The notes beneath the pieces were generated by a model. It did no database searches and was not told the DNA's origin. It saw only the letters and a list, made by a program, of their open reading frames with translations. DNA of 64,000 nucleotides. It comes from Tolypeutes matacus (taxonomy: Eukaryota > Chordata > Mammalia > Cingulata > Chlamyphoridae). Numbering within the stretch: position 1 is the first letter of the stretch; each line of letters starts with the position of its first letter. The stretch spans positions 12,975,200 to 13,039,199 of the forward strand of contig JAKSZT010054396.1 of the NCBI GenBank assembly GCA_026826555.1, read 5' to 3'. Positions 1 to 11,490 of this stretch are shown piece by piece. Both the position numbers and the translations under genes were made by a program.

Positions 1-309
1 AAGGTTTAAGAGACCCCTCACCTACTAGGTATTTTTTTTTTTTTTTTTTTTTTTTAATTCAACATTAAAAAAAAAAAACACTTTATTGAAGTCTGTCATT
101 CATACATGAATATACATAAACTATAAGAGTTCAGTAAACATCGTGATCTTACAAACCATACATGCATAACATCATGTAGGGCTACCACACATCACCCCCC
201 CATACACACAAACACCCTGCATTGTTGTGAAACATTTGTTAACAAATCATGAAAGAGTATCATCAAAGTATTACTACTAACTATAGTCTGCATCTTCCTC
301 CCCTAGACC

Positions 310-772
310 TTTTTTTTAAGGATTCATTTTATTTCATCCATTCCCCCCCCCCCCCGCCCCTCATTTTTGCTGTTTCTGTGTCCATTCGCTGGGCAACTCT
401 CTGTGTCCGTTTCCTGCCCTCTCTTCTCATCCTTCACTGGGATTTGATCCTCGGAACTTCTGATGTGGGAGAGAGGCATCCTATTACTGCCTGTGCCACC
501 TTAGTTCCTGGTTTTTTGGTGCGTCTCATCTTGGCTCTCCCTTGTGTCACTCTCATGTTACATCATCATCTTGCTGCGTGGCTTGTGGGGCCTGGCGGCT
601 CACCCGCTTGCAGTGCCTGGCGCCTCACCCGTGGATGGAGCCTGGTGGCCCATGCACCTTCTATATTATTATTATTATTTTTTAAATTTTTACCGGGAGG
701 TCCTGGGGGTCAAACGCAAGTTCCTCCATATAGAAGATGGACGCCCAACCACCCGAGCCACATCCGCCCCCC
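310..772 (-). mobile_element. Long composite DAS SINE (copy A)
   Basis: Read on the minus strand it starts with a tRNA-derived head (gggcggatgtggctc at about 772-757) with a B-box-like GGTTTGAC-type stretch. A short A/T spacer (about 660-690) leads to a second module that carries another tRNA-like head and ends in a poly-A (poly-T at 310). This is the same arrangement as the copy at 15739-16195. It lies inside the 3' part of the L1 at 33-5285 and so is younger than that L1. Confidence 0.8.
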
Positions 773-1799
773 TGCTATATCTTTTAAGGTTGACCAAAGA
801 TACCCAAAGTTACAGTCTTTTCCCATACAGGATGGTCATATAATCAGGCTTAGTTTATCACCAGCATTCTAAAAACCAGACCTAGGGAGAAAAACTAGGT
901 CTGGGGAAACATGCATTGTTTCTAATATAGCGAATGTTTAGCCTACCCTGATTATCACAAAATCAGGACAGCGAGAGTCTTAGCATTACTAGGTCTTATA
1001 AATGTTTCTTAACATTATCTTCTAGTTTTATGGTCCTGGCTTTTATGTTTAGGTCTTTGATCCATTTTTAGTTGATTCTTGTATAGGAGTGAGACAGGCA
1101 TCCTCATTCATTCTTTTGGTTATGGATATCCAATTCTCCCAACACTATTTATTGAAGATACTTTTCTATTCCAAAAAAGTGGACTTGGTAGGCTTATCAA
1201 AAATCAGTTGACCATAGAGGTGTGGTTCTATTTCTGAACCCTCAATTTGATTCCATTGTTCAATGTGTCTATCTTCCTGCCAGTACCATGCTACTTTGAC
1301 CACTGTAGCTTTATAATACACCTCAAGGTCAGGGAGCGTGAGTCCTCCGACTTCACTCTTCTTTTTTAGGGTGTTTTTGGCTATTTGGGACCCCTTTCCC
1401 TTCCAAATAATTTTGGTAATTGACTTTTCTATTTCTTTAAAGTAGGCTGTTGGAATTTTGCGTTGAATCTATAAATCAATTTGGTTTAGAACTGACATTT
1501 TCACTGTGTTTCATCTTGCAATCCATGAACAAGGAATGTCCTTCTGTTTGTTTAGGTCTTCTTTGATTTCTTTAGTAGTGTTTTGTAGTTTTCTGAATAT
1601 AGATCCTTTACATTCCTGGTTAAATTAATGCATAGATATTTGAGTCTTTTTGTTGCTATTTTAAATTGAATTTTTTTTCTTTATTTCCTCCTCAGCTTGC
1701 TCATTACTAGTATATAGAAATGCTGCTTAATCTTGTATCCTGCCACTTTGCTGAACTCATTTATTAGCTCAAGTAGCTTTGTTGTAGATGTCTCAGGAT

Positions 1800-2145
1800 T
1801 TTCTAAATATAGGATCATGTCATCTGCAATTAGTGAGAGTTTTACTTCTGCTTTTCCTATTTGGATGCCTTTTATTTCTTTTTCTTACCTAATTGCTCTA
1901 GCTAGAACTTCTAGCACAATGTTGAATAACAGTGATGACAGTGGGCATCCTTGTCTCGTTCCTGATCTTAGAGGGAAAGCTTTCAACCTCTCCCCATTGA
2001 GTACGATGCTGGCTGTGGGATTTTCATATATACCCTTTATTATGTTGTAGAATTTTCCTTCTATACCTATCTTCTGAAGTGTTTTTATCAAGAAAGGATG
2101 CTGGATTTTGTCAAATGCCTTTTCTGCATCAGTTGAGATGATCAT
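1800..2145 (-). pseudogene. L1 ORF2 reverse transcriptase remnant
   Basis: On the minus strand the translation from 2145 contains the L1 RT landmarks [33 protein letters not shown] sequence and, after a stop at 1885-1887, continues in the same frame through the catalytic box as [12 protein letters not shown]. The Phe usual before Ala-Asp-Asp is Ile here, and the stop sits where the family normally has Gln, so this is a CAA-to-TAA decay mutation rather than a frameshift. It is a dead fragment: further up and down the element the frame is lost. It belongs to the L1 lineage by the Ala-Asp-Asp box and the flanking residues. Confidence 0.88.
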
Positions 2146-3059
2146 GTGGTTTTTTTCCCCTTCAGTTTGTTAATGTGGTATATTACATTGATTGATTTTC
2201 TTATTTCAAACACCCTTATGCACCAAGAATGAAACCCACTTGATCATGATATATAATTATTTTTATATGCTGTTGGGTTTGTTTTGCAAGTATTTTGTTT
2301 ATAATTTTTGCATCTATGTTCATTAGAGAGATTGGTCTGTAATTTTCTTGTAGTATCTTTATCTGGCTTTGGTATTAGGGTGATGTTGGCTTCATAAAAT
2401 ATGTTGGGTTATTTTCCCTACTTTTCAGTTTTTTGGAAGAGTTTAAACAGGATGGGTATTCTTCTCAAAATGTTTAGTAGAATTCACCTGTGAAGACATC
2501 TGGTCCTGGACTTTTCTTTCTTGGAAGATTTTTGATGACTGATTCAATCTCTTTACTTGTGATTGGTTTGTTGAGTTCCTATATTTCTTGTAGAGTCAAT
2601 GTAAGTTGTTTGTGAATTTCCAGGAATTTGTCCATTTCATCTAGGTTGTGTAATTTGTTGGCATACAGATTTTCATAATATCTTTTGTTTTCTTCTTTGA
2701 CCCTTTGGTTGTTCAAGTGCCTTGCTTAATTTCCACATATTTGTGAATTTCCAGTTCTCCTATTATTATTGATTTCTAGTTTAATTCCATTGTGGATGGA
2801 TATGATACATTGTATGATTTCAGTATTTTTAAAATTATTCGTGGTTGTTTTGTGACCTAATATCTGGTATGTCCAGGAAAATTCATGTACACTAGAGAAG
2901 AATGGGTGTTCTGCTTTTGGGTGAAGTCTTCTATTTATGTCTGTTAGATCTAGTTAGTTTATAGTATTGTTCTTGCTCCTATTTCCTTATTGATCTTTTG
3001 CCTAGATATTCTATCCTTTATTGAAAATGGTGTATTGAAGTCTCCTAGTGTTTAAGTGT

Positions 3060-3102
3060 TTATATATATATATATATCTGTTTTATATATATATATATAT
3101 CT
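3060..3102. repeat. (TA)n microsatellite in two blocks
   Basis: Two runs of about 9-10 TA units are separated by a short CTGTTT spacer, and the spacer recurs after the second run, as if the whole unit was duplicated once. It lies inside the antisense L1. Confidence 0.9.
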
Positions 3103-3745
3103 GTTGACTGGAGAGTTTAATCCATTTGTATTATTACAGATACTGGACTTTCTGCTGCCATTTCCTATGTGGTCTTTGTAAATTGTCTAACTTTTTAGTC
3201 CCTCTGTTCTTCCATTAATACCTATTTTCAAATTTATTTGGTTTTTCTTTGTAGTGTACCATTTTTACTTCCTTCACATTTCCCTCTGTATACATTTTTC
3301 ACATATTTTCTTAGTCATTACTATGGAGCTAAAATGTAACATCCTAAATCTATAGCAATCACATTTGATATATCACCTTAACTTCAATAGCATACACATA
3401 TACTGTTTCTATACCCCTTCCCCACCCCACCTTTTTGTTATTATTGTTACAAATTATATCTAAACATTGTATGCTCAGAACCTTACTAGATATGTAAATA
3501 TCTAAATATGTATTTGCATTTTAAAACCTCTAAGAAATAAAAATTGGTGTTTCATAACAAAAATACAATATAATCATTTTTTCATTTATAATTACCCATA
3601 TGGTTACCTTTACTGGAGATCTTTATTTTTTTATGCCTCTTAGATCCACTTTCAGTTTGAAGAATTCCATTTAACATTGCTTGTAGGGCAGATCTTGTAA
3701 CAAACTCTCACAGCTTTGTTTATCTGGGACTATTTTAATTTTTCA

Positions 3746-3746
<1 letters not shown>

Positions 3747-3782
<36 letters not shown>

Positions 3783-3864
3783 TACCGGGAGGTCCCGGGG
3801 ATTGAACCCAGGTCCCTCCATATGGCAGACGGATGCCCAACCATTTGAGCCACATCCGCCCCCC
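3747..3864 (-). mobile_element. DAS SINE, single-head form (copy B)
   Basis: A long poly-T (3749-3777) is followed by the reverse complement of the DAS head, ending gagccacatccgcccccc. TTCACTC occurs directly before the poly-T and again at 3865-3871, a short target-site duplication. It matches the second half of the long composite copies, so it is either a monomeric member or a 5'-complete short copy. Confidence 0.85.
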
Positions 3865-4905
3865 TTCACTCATTTTTTAAAGATACTCTTGCCCGATATA
3901 AATTCTTTGTTGGCATTTGTTTTCTTTCCACACTTTAAATAATTCGTCTCGCTGCCTTCTTGCCTCCGTGATTTCTGATGAGAAATTGGCACTTAATCTT
4001 ATTGGAACTCCCTCGTACATAACGTGTTGCTTTTCTCTCACAGCTTTCAGCTCCTTCTCCTTGTGCTTGGCATTTGACTGTTTGACTATTATGTGTCTGT
4101 ACATGGTTCTCTTCGAGTTTATGCTTTTGGAGGTTCACTGGGCTTCTTAAATGTGCATATTCATGTCTTTCACTAAATATGGAAAGTTTTTTTGCCATTA
4201 TTTCTTTGAATATTCTCTCTGCCCCTTTATCTCTTTCTTCTCTTTCTGGGACTCCCATAATGCTTATAGTGGTATGCTTGATGGTATCCCACAGGTCTCT
4301 TAGGCTCTATTCACTTTTTTTCATCCTTTTTCTTTTGCTCCTCAGCCTGAATCATTTCAGTTGTCTTTGCTTCAAGTCCACTGATTCTTTCTTCTCTCAG
4401 CTCCAATTTGCTATTGAATCCCTTTAGGGAAATTTCTATTTCAGGTATTGTATTTATCAACTCTAATATTTCTTTGTGGTTCCTTTTTAAAAATTCTATT
4501 TATTGAAATTCTTACACTGTTCATTCATTGTTCTCCTGATATTCTTTAAGTCTTTCTCTGTGTTTTCCTTCATCTCCTTGAGTATATTGAGTATCCTTTT
4601 TTAGTTTTTGTCTGGTATATCCATTGTTTCTTGCACTGCTTCAGTTGTCTGCAAGCTGCTTCTGCCTACAAGGCAGGTTCTGGGAGGGGTATCTAGAAAA
4701 GGTTTTCCTGGTTCATTCTTTCAGCCTGCCACCTGATAGATTGGCATGGACACATGGCCACCCCCGTATGCACACAGGGGTGCCTCTACTCCCTCCAGAA
4801 CAGGGCCAGGGACCTATAATGGAAGCATAGGCTGGCTCTACATCATGACGGGGAGGGGATGGGGAAGGGGCCAGAAAGGGCACCACTAGCTTCTCCTACC
4901 ATGTT

Positions 4906-5084
4906 GTTGTTTTTTTAAAGATTTATTTATTTACTTTATTTTTCCTTATCTCCCCCTCCCCCAGATGGTTCTCTGGTCTGTCTGCTCATTGTTTGCTCAC
5001 CTTCTCCAGGAGGCACTGGAAACCGAATCCAGGACCTCCCATGTGGTAGGCGGGTGCCCAACTGGTTGAGCCACATCCTTTTCC
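4906..5084 (-). mobile_element. DAS SINE (copy C) with 13-bp target-site duplication
   Basis: Sequence CTCCTACCATGTT at 4893-4905 is repeated at 5085-5097 and brackets a poly-T, an AGATTTATTTATTT-type tail and a DAS head. The second L1 in this window has the same L1 region without a SINE (near 20478-20490), which gives the empty site directly. Confidence 0.9.
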
Positions 5085-6900
5085 CTCCTACCATGTTTTA
5101 AGTTGCGTTTTCATGATTTGGCACTTGCCCAGTCACTGCAACCTTTTAACTGTTTTTTTTTGGAGTTGTGAGGAAGATGGCTCTGACAGTTTTTGCTAGT
5201 TCTTCTGAGATTCTGGGGGAGGAGAGGTAACTGGACCTTGGAGCATCTTCCATCGCCATTTTAGTCAACTGGAAGCCCTTGCTTATTTCTTTTTAAAAAA
5301 CCCCTCTTAAAAGACTTTCTTGAATGGTGTTGATATTCATTCTATCCTATTGTTTCTGTACTTAATCTAAAGTACTTGTAACGGTCAGGGATAGTTAATG
5401 TAATGAATAATTATGCATTTGAGAGGGAGAGAGTTTACATTTAATTTTAATTCTTGTACTTGGCACCACAACAGATTTATTATTCTCTTTAAGTGGACGT
5501 ACGACTCTTACTTATACATAGTAGATGCTCAGTTAAGGTGTTTTTATTACATAAATTCAGATTGGAAGAGCATACAGGGTAAATTAGAGTTGTAGATAGA
5601 TTATATTATTCTAGAAGGAAATTATAAATCTTCTGGATATAGAGATGTAATTTGTGTGTTAACTTAAAATAACTTAGTTTTATATCCTTAGCTCTACAAT
5701 GTCTTGTTTCATAAACTAAAGCATTCATTCTTAATGGAGGCATTATCTCTCCCAAGGGAGTTAAAATTGGTTGGGGGTGGGTGCAAAAAAAAAGCTTAGT
5801 CTTTATGTCTATAGCACAGATATACGTAAGATATATAAACATATGTATAGTGTATCTGTGATATTAACATTTTAAGAGGGAGGCATTACGATTAGGAAAA
5901 ATATGTCTAAATGGCTCCTTAGGGATGGCAATAATGGGAAAAAAAGGTTGAGAAACAGGAGGGATACAGTTGTATATACTGAACTCTTCCCTGGAGGAAA
6001 TCCCCAGATACCATTGTATTCATTGTAAAGGTCAAACTTCCAGGGAAATCAGAAGTGCCACTCTGCATTAAAGGCATGATTTCAAATGGTCCAGGAAATG
6101 AAGTGGTTAGGACAGCCTTTACAGTTGGTTGTGCTTTCTAAATGTCTTGTTCCACAGCAATTTGCTTACTGTGTAACCTTACCCATACAGTTTTACCTTA
6201 AATTTCCTCAATTTGGAAGTGTGGCTATAGCTCAAGGAAAGGAATGTGTATAAAGTCTCAGCTGCCTAGTGAGTTACCCACAGGTCTCTATCAGAGCTTG
6301 TTTTGTGGTGTGGAAACCAACCATTTGGGCCTATTATAATTTGATAATGTCCCTCTATTATCATTATCGTGATTAGAAAATACTTTATCATTAGAAGATC
6401 TAGACATGATGCTTGGTACTGGGCCTTGCATTTGGGTGGCACTTAGTAAATAATAGTTCATTTTAAGGGCAAGGAAAAGAAGATGGTTAGAAACCTGATA
6501 AGTTTTTTTTTTTTCTTCCCCCGAGACTTGTAACCTTATTGTTTCACATAGGGAAGTATCATTATACGGTGTCCTTGTTTAAAATATCAGTTTAATGTTA
6601 CCCCAAGGCCACCCTTTGAGAGCCTTTTGCCATCTGAGCTCTAATGAGTACTTTGGAGGGTTTAGTCTGCATCCATGGATCTTGGGTGGGTTTTTAACCA
6701 AGTATCACTGCAGAGTAAGGGACAAGGAAGGGACTCTCTGTAATCTTTTACTGTTTCTAATCAGTGAAGAAGGGATTAGACTAAACAAATGTTACAAAGT
6801 TGTGACTTTGATCCCCCAGTGGTAAACTATAATTGTGGAGACTGGATTCAAAACCCTTGGGTTTACTTTAACTTTATATGTGAGGATTGAGTGGGATTTT

Positions 6901-7012
6901 TTTTTTTTAAACTTTATTTTGTACATTTAATAATTGAAAATATAAACAATTAAAAACTAAAAAGTAAACACATGAATAAATATATACATTTCTCAAATGT
7001 AATGGATACATA
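6901..7012 (-). mobile_element. 112-bp retroposed RNA 3' end with perfect 13-bp target-site duplication
   Basis: TGAGTGGGATTTT occurs at 6888-6900 and again at 7013-7025. Between them, on the minus strand, lies an A/T-rich sequence with AAATAAAG close to its end, followed by poly-A (the poly-T at 6901-6909). A poly(A) signal, an A tail and a long exact duplication are the marks of L1-machinery retroposition of a 5'-truncated transcript. The source RNA is not recognised; it could be a young L1 3' end or a host mRNA. Confidence 0.85.
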
Positions 7013-7449
7013 TGAGTGGGATTTTAATAATAGAAATAATTCTTTTACTTGTCAGTTTTATGTGTTTTCCCATTATGAATGTAAAGAATCAATCATCTAT
7101 TAATATGTAACTCCCTAAATTTACTTGGTAACAAGACACCATGGCAGAAATCTCAGATTCCAGTTCAAGGAATCATTTGTAACTGATATATAGAACAGTA
7201 GTTAAGAAGTGAGTACCAAAAGTAGGAGGCCTACCTATGATACCAGGGCTACACTCCTGAGAAAGTAGATGCTATTGCCTTTAATATAAATTTTTTTTCA
7301 GTAAAAAATAGTTAAACAAATGTTTGAGTCCAATTTGTTATAAAAAATACTGTTAATAAAAATATATAAAATATGATGTAAGAATGTTAATTTATTTAAA
7401 AATAGCATCAAATTGATGAAGGGAAGAATTGTTAATGAAGAGGGCATCA

Positions 7450-7560
7450 GGCTAGGGTTCTAGTTAGGTGTGTCTCTGCCTGTATGATCTTGGGAAAATG
7501 GCTCTCATCTCTGGCTTGAGTTTTCTAATCTGTAGGATAATATAGAACTGATCCCTTCTG
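7450..7560 (+). mobile_element. MIR SINE fragment
   Basis: The stretch around the tRNA-like core, tgatcttgggaaaatggctc followed by ttttctaatctgtaggataa, is the diverged MIR core and 3' part. It is an old placental-wide insertion in AAGAB intron sequence. Confidence 0.6.
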
Positions 7561-9065
7561 ACATTAAATTCTATGGAACTAAGTTCCTTGAGTCAGGGTG
7601 AATTGCTCTTCCTCCCCCTTTTTTAAATTCCAGTGCTTACTATTGTGAACTAAAAAAATGATTTGAATAATCCCTGACAGTTGTCTAAAAGTGAATGTTG
7701 TGGTCAAAAATAAAATAACATTGTATATGTTGGTTTCTGTGTATCTGTATGTGTGTATAGAAGGCATAGTTTGGTGGAGGAGATTGTGTTATAAGAGACA
7801 GCTGGAATAAAGGGAAGAGGGAATTGTGAAGAATCAGAAAAGAAGGGAAGAACAAATAATATGAGGGAAATAATGAGACTTAAAAATTTTTTAAATCACC
7901 TCTAAAATTATCCATAAGTAAATGAATGGTGGGGAAAATCTCTTCAAATTAAGCATGCTGGAGGCACTGTTCTTCTGATGCCACCTTGGAAAAAAAATTT
8001 TTTTGTACTTTTCTTTTGGAATTATTTTTAGAGCCAGTTATGAACCACATAAAAGGTGAGCTTTTTTCTTTGTGGTAAAGTCTTGTTTTATTGCACACAT
8101 TCTTCACCACATTTGGTTACTGAATGATGTTTTACTGGATACTAAACATTCCTTTGAGGATTTTCCAAAGTGTGTGCTTCAGGCTCTGAAGATAGGACTT
8201 TACAATGGAAATGTTATTGGAATTAGTGTAAAGCTTCTCTTTACAACTTTGGAAAAGATGGTACCCATTTCAATATTTAATTCAGTTCATTAAGAATTTG
8301 TATGTGCGTGCATACAGGGAAAAAAATTTAGAAGACATATACCAAAATGTTAGTTGGCATCCTTGTTTAGTGATTTAATTTTCTTCTTTATACTTTTCTC
8401 TATTTTCCAAATGTTCAGCAATGAACATGTAGTTTATAACCAGGAAAAAGGGGAAAATATTGTCTAATTATTTTCTTGTATTTTTTTTTCATTATATTTT
8501 CAAGTATTAACAGAAACTTTTCTTAACTCTTGAACAGAGGTAGATATCCCAGCGTCTGTCATAGGAAATGCAGAGATTCATTTTCTTGAAGCCAAAGCTA
8601 GTGGTGGAGTAAGTTACTGTGCTAAACCTATTTCTTTAAATAAATGCTATTTTCAGTAACATACTTCTGAGTTTTGCCCTTTCCAAGTAGTAGTTTAGTG
8701 AAAGAGAACAAATCCGTTCTTTTTGTGATTTCAAAAAAATCTTTCCATTCACCAGGCAGAAGTAAATAAAAATTTAGGCTTATTTCCATAATACTAGTGA
8801 ATAATTTCTTATGAAGTACTTTCTTCAAAGAATTTTTATCCAAATAGTCTGGTGTGGTTTAAGAATATCATTCAAAAATAGGTACAGTTTATTTTATCTG
8901 TGTAAATTGAAATATCTTAGTTGTGGTTATGAGAAATTTGTTCATGTTTATCTATGGGTGGAAAAGAGCATGCTGATAATAAAAGACAAACATTCTGGGA
9001 AGAGGATGGGAATTTGAAGAAAACTAAAATATGGGAAAAACCTGAATGTCTTTAAGGAAGATGCC

Positions 9066-10050
9066 TGTCTTAGTTTGCCATAGGCCTGCCGATACAAAGT
9101 ACTGGCTTTTATGGTGCAAAATTTATTAGGAGTAAAAGCTTACAGTTCTGAGGCTGTGAAATGTCCAAAAAGTTACCATCAGAGATGCTTTATCACCAAA
9201 GTTAGCTGCTGGTGATCCTGGGGTCCTGCCATGTGGTGAAGCAAGATGGCGGCCAATCTCTGCCAAGGTCCTTCCCTTCTCTTCTGGGCTCACCATCTCC
9301 TGGAGCCCAGGAGGGCTTGTCTCTTTCTGGACCTTCTCTCTCAGTCTCAGCTGCTCTGCTTTCTTCCCGAGTTCAGCTGTGGGCAGGCATATGTCTTGTC
9401 TCTTCACCTTGAACTGCTCCATGAGCCCAGCCTCTTAAGGGCTTCATGCTTAAGCTTTGGCTACTAGTGATCCTTGAGTCCTCTCTCACATGGCAGGTTC
9501 AAAAATAGTATCTACCTTTCTCTGTGTTTTTCTCTCTGTGTCTCTGTTTATATAAAGCTCCAGTAAGAGGACAGAGACCTAACTTGAGTCACACTGCACT
9601 AATATAGTCCAATCAAAAGGGCCCCACACGGGAAGCGGATGTGGCTTAAGCAGTTGGGCGCCCAACTACCACATGGGAGATCCTGGGTTTAGTTCCCAGT
9701 GTCTCCTCAAGAAGACGAGCTGACGCAACAAGATGACTCCATGAGATGACGCAATGAGGAAAAACACAATGAGAGATACAACAAGCAGGGAGCAGATGTC
9801 TCCAAATGATTGGATGCCTCCCTCCCACATGGGAGGTCCCAGATTCGGTGCCTGGTGCCTCCTAAAAAGATGAGCAGACACAGAGAGCACATAACAAACA
9901 GATACAGAGAGTAGACATCGAATACAAACAATGAGGGGGTGAGGAATAAATCTTTAAAAAGATAAAAGAGGCCCTATACCCATAAGAATGGATTAGTTCA
10001 AGAACATAATCTTGTTCTTTTGGGATTCATCAAATTCAAACTGTTACAAT
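9066..10050 (+). mobile_element. Unassigned interspersed repeat split by a DAS SINE
   Basis: The flanks of the SINE at 9630-9968 read as one older repeat of about 650 bp. It begins tgtcttagtttgccat and runs through an aaatttattaggagtaaaagc segment and a long CT-rich body. It resumes after the SINE with ggccctatacccataag and ends near caaactgttacaatg. The layout resembles a family of dispersed mammalian LTR-like or DNA elements that begin with TGTCTTAGT, but I cannot name it. No coding capacity is visible. Confidence 0.5.
9630..9968 (+). mobile_element. Dimeric DAS SINE (copy D)
   Basis: Two tRNA-like heads lie in tandem on the plus strand: gggaagcggatgtggcttaa at 9630 and gcagatgtctccaaatgatt at about 9793. 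Each is followed by a B-box-like stretch and an A/G-rich tail, and the element ends in an A-rich run near 9960. Imperfect copies of AAAAGGGCCCC at the two ends (about 9615 and 9963) look like a decayed target-site duplication. Confidence 0.8.
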
Positions 10051-10199
10051 GCCCAATATTTGATACTTTAAAGAAATAAAAAATGAAATTTGAACATGGA
10101 AAATATATACCAGAGGTATTTTGGGGGTCATAGAAATTCTTGATATTTGAGTAGTATATATAAATTTGATGTAAAAACTTCTCTGATTTATTTAGCTTA

Positions 10200-10480
10200 G
10201 CTAATGCTTACAGGATTTTTCTGACAGTCATATTAGGCTCTAGCATCCTCCTGTATACTTAGCACTATGCTGGTAGCTGTGGAGTATAGAAGAACCATTA
10301 GCTACTGTTCCTGACTTCAAGGAGCTTATAACGTAGTTGAGCATGGCAGATATACCCAAGACAAGTATTTATACTAGCATGTTCTCTAAATGACTAATTG
10401 AACAGGAAGGACAGCAAAGGAAAATGGCACTGAGGGAGAGGTGATTACGAGCTAAAATTGTCTAGAGAAGTTTCCCAGAG
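10200..10480 (-). mobile_element. L2 LINE 3' end fragment
   Basis: The segment with cttagcactatgctggtagc and caaggagcttataacgtagt is the reverse complement of the L2 3' end (the part that reads toward a GTGCTCAATAAA terminus in better copies). Old and diverged; limits approximate. Confidence 0.5.
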
Positions 10481-10634
10481 TAGGGGGAGGATATTCCTGA
10501 TCATGACAGAAGGTAAAGATAGAATCTTTTAAATATTTGTATTCTCTTTTCTTCATTGAAAATCTTTTTAAGAAATGTCTTAAAACCTGAGAAGTTTAAC
10601 TAAAATTTTTCTTTTCCTAATTAGTAGCTCTGTA

Positions 10635-10789
10635 TCAGTGGTTCTCATCCTGCATGAATTTGCCTCACAGGAGACATTTGGCAGTGCTATAGGCATCTGG
10701 TAGGTTGAAGCCTACAATGCAAAGGACAGCCACCCACAATAAAGAATCATCCAGTCCCAAATATCAGGGCAAAGATTGAGAAACCCTGG
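10635..10789 (+). mobile_element. MER20 (hAT-Charlie DNA transposon)
   Basis: It begins with the terminal CAGTGGTTCTC, contains the internal ggagacatttggcagtgcta and aaaggacagccacccacaat stretches, and ends gagaaaccctgg, the known MER20 layout at nearly full length. Non-autonomous and fossil in placental mammals. Confidence 0.85.
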
Positions 10790-11097
10790 TCTTAACATAT
10801 ACTTGAGGGACAGTGAAGGGACACTGGGGCCTAACCACCTGTTCACCACTAGCTTCCTGTGACCAATGCCTTCGAGAGTTAACAGGGCTGGACTCAAATC
10901 AGTTAATGAGTAGCAGTCAAGTAGTATGTGATTATTCAGTGCTGAGCTGTTTAGCTTAATTCAGTTAAAATCATAGTTTGAAACTGGGACTACTGACAAA
11001 AGAGAACCAATTATGAATGAAAATATTTTTTGTACTTGACCCAAGTTTGTGTTATATCCAGTATTTGTACAACAAGCATTGACCATATTAACTCTTT

Positions 11098-11345
11098 ACA
11101 TGTTACCAAGACCTCTTGGCTTAATGGAAAGGTATGGAATTTAGAGAGTGACCTGGATTTGAAGTTCTAGATCCAACTGTGTGGCTTTGGGCAAGTTAAC
11201 CTCTCTGAGTTTTAGCTTACCCCATAAAGAGGATAATAAAGGGCCTACCCCATAAAGTTGTGAGAATTAAAGTATTGTATATTCAGTACTTAGAGCATTA
11301 CTTTGCCAATATTTAGTACTTAGTAAATGTTAGCGGTATTATTTT
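11098..11345 (+). mobile_element. MIR SINE
   Basis: A near complete MIR: tRNA-like start, core tgtggctttgggcaagttaa, then the ttagcttaccccataaagag part and a tail toward tacttagtaaatgttagc. Confidence 0.8.
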
Positions 11346-11349
11346 TGTT

Positions 11350-11490
11350 AACCCTTAAAACAATCCTGCAAGATAAGTATGGTAAGAATTTAATATGAAG
11401 ATATGGAGGGGATATAACTTGCATAAGACCACTCAGTAAGTAGTAGAATTAGGATTCAAATCCAGGACTTTATCTATCTCCAAATCCATA
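11350..11490 (-). mobile_element. MIR SINE
   Basis: Reverse-complement MIR core: caatcctgcaagataagtat, then gcataagaccactcagtaag and aggattcaaatccagg. It lies directly beside the plus-oriented MIR, so the two sit head to tail in opposite orientation. Confidence 0.7.

Larger units (their letters stand above)
33..5285 (-). mobile_element. L1 LINE, antisense to AAGAB, internally deleted and SINE-riddled (copy 1)
   Basis: The poly-T run at the left, with an AATAAA-type signal just inside it on the minus strand, is the L1 poly(A) tail. A 3' UTR-like stretch follows to about 300, then, after a SINE, ORF2 sequence from about 985 upward including reverse transcriptase, then ORF1 and 5' UTR-like sequence to about 5270, which ends in a motif resembling an L1 5' terminus (CGCCATTTTAGTC near 5255). 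The ORF2 C-terminal segment found in copy 2 at 16.9-17.7 kb is missing between the 3' UTR and 985. Boundaries are by eye. DAS SINEs at 310-772, 3747-3864 and 4906-5084 are inserted in it. Confidence 0.8.

Noticed and set aside
249..872. A 207-codon plus-strand open frame at the left edge
   Set aside because: It lies almost wholly in the composite DAS SINE read backwards and in L1 flank; no coding signature.
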